A stretch of 50,990 bases of DNA, from assembly GCA_030840805.1 (NCBI GenBank), contig JAVEDU010000050.1, positions 1-50,990 of the forward strand, given 5' to 3'. Below the pieces are notes generated by a model. It did not search any database, had not been told where the DNA came from, and saw only the letters and a list, made by a program, of their open reading frames with translations. Both the position numbers and the translations under genes were made by a program. This document shows, one piece after another, positions 45,771 to 50,990 of this stretch (its first letter is position 1; each line of letters begins with the position of its first letter). The DNA comes from Actinomycetota bacterium (lineage in GTDB: Bacteria; Actinomycetota; Actinomycetes; Mycobacteriales; HKI-0501).

Positions 45771-47009
45771 TCAGGCGTGCTGGAGTGCGGTCCACGCGTC
45801 GGCGAAGGGCTGCAGCGGCGCACGGAAGCAGCCCGCGCCGATCTGGCCGCCGCCCTTGCCCGCGATGCCGACGTCCATGACCGGCGTGATGCCGGTCTCG
45901 GTCACCAGCCGGACGTCGATGCCCGCCGGGGTGCCGCGGTAGGACAGGAACGGGATCTTGAACCCGGGGTGCTCGCCCGCGGTGATCCGGTACATCTCGA
46001 GGTTCCGCTCGACCATGCGCTGCGGGGTGCCGCCCTGGTAGGCCTGCAGCGGGAAGGCCGCCGCCTGCGCCATCCCACCGAGCCCGCACACCTCGGTGAT
46101 CGGGCTCTCGCCGCCCATCACCTCGATGTCGTCGGCGGTGTGACCGCCGAACAGCTGGAAGCTCTCCGCCGTCGGCAGCGGGCCGCGGAACCAGCGGTCG
46201 CCCGTCCCGGCGACGCGGATGCCGAACTCCCGGGACGAGAACGCCATCGCCGTGACGATGGAGCTGCCCTCGATCCCGGCCATCCGGTCGGCCATCGACT
46301 TCCCGGCCGCCATCGACATCCGCAGGAAGGCGTAGTCACCGGCCGTCAGGTAGTCGACGAGCTCCTGCGCGTCGTCCCGCCCCAGCAGCGCGGGCAGGAT
46401 CTCGCGGAGGAACAGCAGGGACGCGGCGGTGTTGCGGCTGTGCAGCTCGTCACCGAGGCGCAGGGCGCGCTCCATGATCGGGCGCAGCGGGATGCCACCC
46501 TCGATCGACCGGACGACCTCGCCGAGGCGGGGGCCGATGACGTTCGCCAGGTGGTCGAGATTCGCCTGGACCTCGTCGTTGTAGACGCCGTAGTTGAGCC
46601 GGGCGGACGCCTTGCCCTCGAACAGCGTGCAGTAGCCGCGGTGGCCGGTGTTCGCGTCCTCGACGACGAGCACCGGCATCGAGGCGGTCGTCACGCCGGC
46701 GAGCGAGCCGACGCACGAGAAGTCGTGGCAGCCGGCGACGACGATGTCGCCCCGGTCGAGCGCCTTCTCGGCCTGGGCCAGGTCCGGTGCGAGGCCCTCG
46801 TACACGGCGCCACCGAGCACGGCGGCGCGCTGACCACCGGTGTAGGACGCCCACGGCAGCGGCGGGCCGGAGGTGAGGACGGTGTTCTCGGTGAGGCCCG
46901 GCAGGACCTCGCGCGCCGCACGGACGTCGACCAGCACGGGAGCGCCGCCGAACAACAGGCGGAGCGCCTCGCGGTTGGCCGCCTCGGCACGGGCGATCGG
47001 ATCGGACAC
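45771..47009 (-). CDS. DUF1116 protein (AllG/YlbE-like)
   Basis: A 412-aa protein of the DUF1116 family, which includes E. coli YlbE, a component of oxamate carbamoyltransferase with FdrA and YlbF. Seen: LTSGPPLPWASYTGGQRAAV, GDIVVAGCHDFSCVGSLAG, MPVLVVEDANTGHRGYCTL, CGLGGMAQAAAFPLQAYQGG and AGKGGGQIGAGCFRAP, all characteristic conserved segments. The GTG at 47009 follows GGAGGTG. It is the first gene of the operon, 34 bp before the GlnT-type gene. No FdrA, DUF2877 or carbamate kinase gene is nearby, so a function on its own or with the GS/hydrolase pair must be considered. A carbamoyl or amide transfer role is inference. Confidence 0.85.
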   Translation of the reverse strand: MSDPIARAEAANREALRLLFGGAPVLVDVRAAREVLPGLTENTVLTSGPPLPWASYTGGQRAAVLGGAVYEGLAPDLAQAEKALDRGDIVVAGCHDFSCVGSLAGVTTASMPVLVVEDANTGHRGYCTLFEGKASARLNYGVYNDEVQANLDHLANVIGPRLGEVVRSIEGGIPLRPIMERALRLGDELHSRNTAASLLFLREILPALLGRDDAQELVDYLTAGDYAFLRMSMAAGKSMADRMAGIEGSSIVTAMAFSSREFGIRVAGTGDRWFRGPLPTAESFQLFGGHTADDIEVMGGESPITEVCGLGGMAQAAAFPLQAYQGGTPQRMVERNLEMYRITAGEHPGFKIPFLSYRGTPAGIDVRLVTETGITPVMDVGIAGKGGGQIGAGCFRAPLQPFADAWTALQHA

Positions 47010-47312
47010 GGACACCTCCAAAAGGGGTACGGGGGATCGCCCCAGCGGCGCAGGCGCGTGGGGTGGGGCGACGGGGTGGGCCCGCCGCGGGCGCGGCGGA
47101 AGGGGACGGTCCGGCACGACGCTCCGGTCGCGCCGGGACGGACCTCGGACGGGCCGGGCGCGGGCGAGGGTCCGGACTGCTCGCGACCGACGGCGGGGAG
47201 GGTGCCGGTGCGGTGACGGCACGCACCTCTCCGGGGAGGTGCGGGGCCGTTCCACGCCGGCGTGGCCTGGTGCCGCGACGGTGCAGGTCAGTCGGCTGGT
47301 GGCCCCTGCGCG

Positions 47313-47328
47313 ATCGCCGGCCGGCGAT
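47313..47328. repeat. Perfect 16-bp palindrome beside the promoter
   Basis: ATCGCCGGCCGGCGAT is a perfect palindrome that abuts the first 18-bp operator-like site. In RNA it would form a hairpin near the 5' end of the leader. It may be a site for a second regulator or an mRNA 5' stabiliser. Confidence 0.5.
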
Positions 47329-47345
47329 GCGAAACCGTTTTGGCT
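47328..47345. promoter_or_regulatory. LacI-type operator site 1
   Basis: TGCGAAACCGTTTTGGCT contains the palindrome AAAC-C-GTTT. It covers the predicted start point of the minus-strand operon, just downstream of the -10 element, so binding should block transcription. It matches site 2 at 16 of 18 positions. Confidence 0.7.
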
Positions 47346-47351
47346 TGTGTC

Positions 47352-47380
47352 ATGTTGCGTGCGTCACAGACGGCTGTCAA
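47352..47380 (-). promoter_or_regulatory. Promoter of the DUF1116-GlnT-PuuD-NCS1 operon
   Basis: On the minus strand TTGACA (47380-47375) is separated by exactly 17 bp from CAACAT (47357-47352). The -35 is a perfect consensus and the -10 matches TATAAT at three positions. The start point would be near 47345, inside operator site 1. Confidence 0.6.
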
Positions 47381-47550
47381 GCACTTCGGCAAAAGTTGAT
47401 CTTCACGTCGGCCCCGGCCTCCGAACGGTGCCGACGTGGCGGGTCCTGCTCCTGGTTCATCGGGTGACTCGCTGTTGCACCGCAGTAGACAGACGGTGTG
47501 TTGCGCGAGCGTTACGGACCGGCGTGCGCGGGATTGCCGCGTGTTACCAC

Positions 47551-47568
47551 TGCGAAAACGTTTGGGCT
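47551..47568. promoter_or_regulatory. LacI-type operator site 2
   Basis: TGCGAAAACGTTTGGGCT holds the perfect palindrome AAACGTTT. It ends 11 bp before the SMR exporter start, so it probably controls that gene. It is 223 bp from site 1, about 21 helical turns. GTTAC-N6-GAAAAC overlapping it (from 47543) also resembles a GlnR a-b box, an alternative reading. Confidence 0.65.
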
Positions 47569-47579
47569 ACCGTGGCGGG

Positions 47580-47894
47580 ATGACGTGGCTCGCGCTCGTG
47601 GTGTCCGGACTGCTGGAGACCGTGTGGGCGGCGGCCCTCGCGGAGTCGAAGGGGTTCACCCGGCCGGCGCCGGTCGCCGTGTTCTTCCTCGGCCTCGCCG
47701 GCAGCATATGCGGGCTGGCCTATGCCCTCCGAACCCTTCCGATGGGCACCGGCTACGTCATCTGGGTCGGCATCGGGGCGGTCGGCACGGCGCTGTACGG
47801 CATGGTCGCCCGGGCCGAGCCGGTCACGATGGCGCGGATCGCGTGCCTCGCGCTCATCGTCGCCGGCGTGGTCGGCCTCAAGCTGGTGCACTGA
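47580..47894 (+). CDS. SMR-family guanidinium-type exporter (Gdx/SugE-like)
   Basis: A 104-aa, four-helix small multidrug resistance protein. LLETVWAAAL places the essential Glu in helix 1 in the Gdx/SugE context. LPMGTGYVIWVGIGAVGTALYGM matches the SugE-type segment between helices 2 and 3 (GTAYAVWTGIGAVG). Gdx proteins export guanidinium ions in exchange for protons as antiparallel dimers. A single gene suggests a homodimer. The ATG lacks a good ribosome site and TACCGT lies just upstream, so it may be leaderless. It is divergent from the DUF1116 operon and shares its operator sequence. Confidence 0.88.
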   Translation: MTWLALVVSGLLETVWAAALAESKGFTRPAPVAVFFLGLAGSICGLAYALRTLPMGTGYVIWVGIGAVGTALYGMVARAEPVTMARIACLALIVAGVVGLKLVH

Positions 47895-47910
47895 ACCGGT
47901 GCGCCCGGCG

Positions 47911-48681
47911 TCAGCGGACGGGGTGACCCGCCTTCCGCAGCGCCGCCTTCACGTCGCCGATCGCCAGCTCGCCGAAGTGGAACACGCTCGCGGCCAGCAC
48001 GGCGTCGGCACCCGCGTCCACCGCCGGCGCGAAGTCGTCGAGCGACCCGGCCCCGCCGCTGGCGATGACCGGGACGTCGACGGCGGCCCGGACGGCCCGG
48101 AGCATCTCGAGGTCATAACCGGCCTTGGTGCCGTCGCCGTCCATCGAGTTCAGCAGGATCTCGCCGACCCCGAGCTCCTCGCCGCGGGCGGCCCACTCGA
48201 CGGCGTCGATACCGGTACCGCGCCGGCCGCCGTGGGTGGTGACCTCGAAGCCGCTGGGCGTCGGTGGCCCGTCCACGACGCGCCGCGCGTCCACCGAGAG
48301 GACCAGTACCTGGGCCCCGAACCGCACCGAGATCTCCCGCAGCAGCTCGGGCCGCGCGATCGCGGCGGTGTTCACGCCGACCTTGTCGGCACCGGCCCGC
48401 AGCAGGGTGTCCACGTCGGCGACCGAGCGCACTCCCCCGCCGACGGTCAGCGGGATGAACACGCACTCCGCCGTGCGCCGGACGACGTCGTAGGTGGTGC
48501 TCCGGTCGCCGGAGGACGCGGTGATGTCGAGGAACGTCAGCTCGTCCGCGCCCGCCGCGTCGTACGCCCTGGCCAGCTCGACGGGGTCACCGGCATCGCG
48601 GAGGTCGGTGAAGTTGACGCCCTTGACGACCCGCCCCGCGTCCACGTCGAGGCACGGGATGACCCGCACGGCAACGGTCAC
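47911..48681 (-). CDS. hisF: Imidazole glycerol phosphate synthase subunit HisF
   Basis: A 256-aa TIM barrel cyclase that, with HisH, makes imidazole glycerol phosphate and AICAR. Catalytic Asp residues are in [14 protein letters not shown] and [12 protein letters not shown]. Phosphate loops are [12 protein letters not shown] and [31 protein letters not shown] is also conserved. The GTG overlaps the RidA-like gene stop (GTGA). hisI would normally follow but is about 15 kb away. Confidence 0.96.
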   Translation of the reverse strand: MTVAVRVIPCLDVDAGRVVKGVNFTDLRDAGDPVELARAYDAAGADELTFLDITASSGDRSTTYDVVRRTAECVFIPLTVGGGVRSVADVDTLLRAGADKVGVNTAAIARPELLREISVRFGAQVLVLSVDARRVVDGPPTPSGFEVTTHGGRRGTGIDAVEWAARGEELGVGEILLNSMDGDGTKAGYDLEMLRAVRAAVDVPVIASGGAGSLDDFAPAVDAGADAVLAASVFHFGELAIGDVKAALRKAGHPVR

Positions 48682-49073
48682 GGCCGGACCTCCTCGGGCA
48701 GGTACGCCTCGACCTCCACCTCGACGAGGTGGTCACGGTGCGCCAGCTGGTTCACGCCCACCATGGTGGTGACCGGCCGCACCTCCCCGAACAGTTCCCG
48801 GTGGGCCCGGCCGACCTCGTCCTGCAACGCCATGTCGGTGACGTACATCCGGGTGCGGACGACGTGTTCGACCTCGGCGCCGACCTCGGCGAGCGCGCGC
48901 AGCGCCATCCCGAAGGCCTCCAGCGCCTGCCCGTGCGCGTCGTCGGTGTGGGCCACCTCGCCGTCGACCGTGGAGGTGCACCCGGCGGTGAGGACCCAGC
49001 GGTCGACGACGACCGCGCGGGAGTAGCCGATGGCGTCCTCCCACGGCCCGTCGGAGGAGATCCGCCGGGTCAC
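48678..49073 (-). CDS. RidA-like (YjgF/YER057c) protein in the his operon
   Basis: A 131-aa Rid-family protein ([37 protein letters not shown] and [13 protein letters not shown]). RidA enzymes hydrolyse reactive imines using a conserved Arg in PARTTVGV. Here the equivalent segment is [11 protein letters not shown], with Thr at that position (checked on the nucleotides). It therefore belongs to a Rid subgroup without the iminase Arg and may do something else. It overlaps both hisF and priA by 4 bp, indicating a role tied to histidine or tryptophan synthesis. Confidence 0.9.
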   Translation of the reverse strand: MTRRISSDGPWEDAIGYSRAVVVDRWVLTAGCTSTVDGEVAHTDDAHGQALEAFGMALRALAEVGAEVEHVVRTRMYVTDMALQDEVGRAHRELFGEVRPVTTMVGVNQLAHRDHLVEVEVEAYLPEEVRP

Positions 49074-49810
49074 GGGGAGACCGCGGCGAGCGCCTCGGGG
49101 AGAGTGAAGGCACCGGCGTACAGCGCCTTGCCGACGATCGTGCCCTCGACCCCGGACGGGACCAGCGTGGCGAGGGCGCGCAGGTCGTCCAGGCTCGACA
49201 CGCCGCCGCTCGCGACGACCGGCTTGTCGGTCCGCGCGCAGACCTCCTTCAGCAGCTCCAGGTTCGGGCCACGGAGCGTGCCGTCCTTGGTGACGTCGGT
49301 CACGACGTACCGCGTGCAGCCGTCGCGCTCGAGCCGGTCGAGGACCTCCCACAGGTCACCGCCGTCCTCGGTCCAGCCCCGGGCGGCGAGCGTCGTACCG
49401 CGGACGTCGAGGCCGATCGCGACCTTGTCGCCGTGCTCGGCAACGATCTTGGCGCACCACTCCGGGTTCTCCAGGGCGGCGGTGCCGATGTTGACCCGCG
49501 CGCAGCCGGTGGCGAGCGCGGCGGCGAGGGACTCGTCGTCCCGGATGCCACCGGACAGCTCGACCGCGACGTCGAGCCGGCCGACCACCTCGGCGAGCAG
49601 CTCGCGGTTCGACCCGCGGCCGAACGCGGCGTCGAGGTCGACGAGGTGGATCCACTCCGCGCCGTCCCGCTGCCACGCGAGCGCGGCCGCCAGCGGGTCG
49701 CCGTAGGACGTCTCCGACCCGGCCTCCCCCTGGACGAGACGGACGGCCTGGCCGTCCGCGACATCGACAGCGGGGAGGAGGACGAGACGGTCGGTGGTCG
49801 GTTCGGTCAT
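49070..49810 (-). CDS. priA: Bifunctional HisA/TrpF isomerase (PriA)
   Basis: A 246-aa TIM barrel isomerase of ProFAR in the histidine pathway. In actinobacteria this family also isomerises phosphoribosyl anthranilate for tryptophan, replacing TrpF. Catalytic Asp residues are in [14 protein letters not shown] and [25 protein letters not shown] and [14 protein letters not shown] are the phosphate loops. The absence of trpF from the trp operon here supports the dual role. The ATG overlaps the upstream membrane-protein gene. Confidence 0.95.
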   Translation of the reverse strand: MTEPTTDRLVLLPAVDVADGQAVRLVQGEAGSETSYGDPLAAALAWQRDGAEWIHLVDLDAAFGRGSNRELLAEVVGRLDVAVELSGGIRDDESLAAALATGCARVNIGTAALENPEWCAKIVAEHGDKVAIGLDVRGTTLAARGWTEDGGDLWEVLDRLERDGCTRYVVTDVTKDGTLRGPNLELLKEVCARTDKPVVASGGVSSLDDLRALATLVPSGVEGTIVGKALYAGAFTLPEALAAVSP

Positions 49811-50148
49811 CGGTTGCTGCTCCGGTCGAAGGTCAGAGTGGTGAGGGCGGGGACGGCGAGAACGGTGAGGGCGGCCACGGCGATCCGCAGCGGCCAGGAG
49901 TCGGACAGGTACCAGGTCACCAGCTGGACGGCGAGAACGGCGCCCACGACGACCGTGAGCTGCCGGCGGGGACGCCGGGAGCCGAACGGGCGCGCGCGGC
50001 GGCCGGGCAGTCGCGCGGCCAGGGCGGCGAACCGGGCCCGCCGCGCGGCGGCGGCCCGGTCCCGGTCCCGGCGTCGCCCGGCACCGGCCTCCCGCGCGGC
50101 GGCCTCGGCGAGCCGCACCTCGCGGCGGCGGGCCCGGTCACGGCTCAT
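49807..50148 (-). CDS. Small membrane protein between hisH and priA
   Basis: 113 aa: a very basic Arg/Ala-rich N-terminal half (about 62 residues) followed by two hydrophobic segments ([18 protein letters not shown] and [17 protein letters not shown]). No known function. The ATGA overlaps at both ends place it firmly in the his operon, as seen for small membrane proteins at this position in other actinomycetes. Confidence 0.8.
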   Translation of the reverse strand: MSRDRARRREVRLAEAAAREAGAGRRRDRDRAAAARRARFAALAARLPGRRARPFGSRRPRRQLTVVVGAVLAVQLVTWYLSDSWPLRIAVAALTVLAVPALTTLTFDRSSNR

Positions 50149-50771
50149 CGCAGCGTCTCCACCCAGTTCGCCAGGACGGTGGCACCGGCGTCGCCGGACT
50201 TCTCCGGGTGGAACTGGGTGACGGCCAGCGCGCCCTGTTCCACCGCGGCCACGAACGGGCCGCCGTGCTCGGTCACGGTGACGCGCCCGGTCTCCCGCAG
50301 CCGGTCGACGGTACCGACGGCGTACGAGTGGACGAAGTAGAACCGGGTGCCGTCGTCGAGCCCGTCGAACAGCACCGAGTCCGGCGGCGGCGCGACGGTG
50401 TTCCAGCCCATGTGCGGGACCCGCTCGGCGGTGAGCCGGCGCACCTCGCCGGGCAGGACGCCGATTCCCTCGGTCACCACGCCGTGCTCGTCTCCGCGCT
50501 CGAACATCACCTGCATGCCCACGCAGATCCCGAGCACCGGGCGGTCCGCCGCGAGCCGCTCCCGAACCAGCGAGTGCCCGCCGACGTCGGTGATCGCGGC
50601 CATGCAGGCCGCGAACGCGCCGACCCCGGGCACGACGAGGCCGTCGGCCTCCCGCGCCGCGTCGAGGTCGGCGGTGACCTCGACGTCCGCGCCGGTACGG
50701 GCCAGGGCGCGCTCGGCGGACCGGAGGTTGCCGGAACCGTAGTCGAGCACCACCACGCGCGGCGTCCTCAT
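50145..50771 (-). CDS. hisH: Imidazole glycerol phosphate synthase subunit HisH
   Basis: A 208-aa glutamine amidotransferase that feeds ammonia to HisF. The nucleophile Cys is in VLGICVGMQVMFE and the catalytic His-Glu in TQFHPEKSGDAG. VVVLDYGSGNLRSAERAL, VPGVGAFAACM and PHMGWNTV are also typical. The ATG at 50771 gives the correct N-terminus; the longer open frame upstream is not conserved. Confidence 0.96.
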   Translation of the reverse strand: MRTPRVVVLDYGSGNLRSAERALARTGADVEVTADLDAAREADGLVVPGVGAFAACMAAITDVGGHSLVRERLAADRPVLGICVGMQVMFERGDEHGVVTEGIGVLPGEVRRLTAERVPHMGWNTVAPPPDSVLFDGLDDGTRFYFVHSYAVGTVDRLRETGRVTVTEHGGPFVAAVEQGALAVTQFHPEKSGDAGATVLANWVETLR

Positions 50772-50990
50772 CGGGCGACCGACCTCCCCACCATGCCGAG
50801 CACCAGACAGGCGGCCGAGGCGAGCCCGGCGATGCCGGCGACCAGCAGACCCCGGCGGGTGTCCGCCTGGACGGCGGCGAACAGCGCCGCGAAGATGCCC
50901 ACCGCCCCCGTCCACATCACGATCGTCGGCAGCCAGCGCGGCAGCCCGAGCTGGGCGGCCCCGGTCTGCACCGGGGCGGTGCTCCGGCCC
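50768..50990 (-). CDS. Small membrane protein upstream of hisH (5' end at window edge)
   Basis: The frame is open to the right edge. From a possible GTG start at 50971 it gives 67 aa with two hydrophobic segments (LPTIVMWTGAVGIFAALF and LLVAGIAGLASAACLVLG) and a short basic end. The stop overlaps the hisH ATG. It may begin beyond the window. It is not recognised as a named family. Confidence 0.65.
   Translation of the reverse strand, partial: GRSTAPVQTGAAQLGLPRWLPTIVMWTGAVGIFAALFAAVQADTRRGLLVAGIAGLASAACLVLGMVGRSVAR

Larger units (their letters stand above)
47010..47579. other. 570-bp divergent control region of the DUF1116 operon and the SMR exporter
   Basis: No coding sequence of its own is supported. 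The left part (47010-47270) is very GC-rich leader for the minus-strand operon and holds a hairpin at 47222-47243 (8-bp arms CGCACCTC and GAGGTGCG) and a 14-bp palindrome CCACGCCGGCGTGG at 47252-47265. The right part (47328-47579) is visibly richer in A/T and carries the promoter and both matched 18-bp sites. If transcription starts near 47345, the operon has a leader of about 335 nt. Confidence 0.6.

Noticed and set aside
47543-47558. GlnR a-b box GTTAC-N6-GAAAAC
   Set aside because: Kept only as an alternative: the second half deviates from GAAAC, there is no second a-b pair, and the 18-bp match to site 1 explains the sequence better.
47395-47579. Guanidine riboswitch before the Gdx-like gene
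   Set aside because: No ykkC, mini-ykkC or guanidine-III conserved elements could be recognised, and the operator-like site sits almost at the start codon.
1-50990. CRISPR arrays, tRNA or rRNA genes, transposases, integrases
   Set aside because: None seen: no regularly spaced direct repeats, no cloverleaf-like sequence noticed, and no transposase or integrase motifs in the real reading frames.

Overview
The window is about 51 kb of very GC-rich DNA with the gene density, GTG starts, 4-bp ATGA/GTGA start-stop overlaps and occasional leaderless genes of a high-GC actinomycete. Several genes are actinobacterial markers: a PriA-type HisA with no trpF, a Trp-associated membrane protein between trpE and trpC, a TIGR03085-type metal-binding protein, and lgt at the end of the trp operon. 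A Pseudonocardiales-like host is my best guess. That is inference; no rRNA or tRNA is present to confirm it.

Layout. (1) 1-1149 (-): 3' part of an XRE-type regulator that runs off the left edge. (2) 1361-11310 (-): a seven-gene NRPS-independent siderophore operon. It encodes a diaminobutyrate aminotransferase and decarboxylase (giving 1,3-diaminopropane), an amine N-hydroxylase, an MFS exporter, two IucA/IucC synthetases and, unusually, a glutamine-synthetase-fold ligase. A near-perfect iron box lies at its 5' end, and an aromatic-L-amino-acid decarboxylase is divergent from it. (3) 12848-24675 (-): housekeeping genes tesB, pyk, a secreted subtilase, a second gltD, gltD and gltB, with a divergent GNAT gene. 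(4) 25754-32992 (-): lgt-trpA-trpB-trpC-response regulator-membrane protein-trpE-hisI, one almost continuous operon reading from hisI to lgt. (5) 33118-41051: an ABC efflux pair with a TetR regulator, two paralogous small secreted helical proteins, a heterodimeric ABC exporter and a TIGR03085 protein. (6) 41094-47009 (-): a LacI-family regulator behind an operon of NCS1 permease, gamma-glutamyl hydrolase, GlnT-type glutamine synthetase and a DUF1116 (AllG-like) protein. A guanidinium-type SMR exporter (47580) is divergent from it. (7) 47911-50990 (-): hisF, a RidA-like gene, priA, a membrane protein, hisH and a second membrane protein.

How the parts fit. Blocks 4 and 7 look like the two halves of the actinobacterial his-trp supercluster, separated by roughly 15 kb holding blocks 5 and 6. 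The two most novel-looking systems are the siderophore operon, which has a GS-like ligase and no local acyltransferase, and the LacI-controlled gamma-glutamylation operon. Two 18-bp operator-like sites matching at 16 of 18 positions sit 223 bp apart in the latter's control region, one at a strong-looking promoter and one in front of the SMR exporter.
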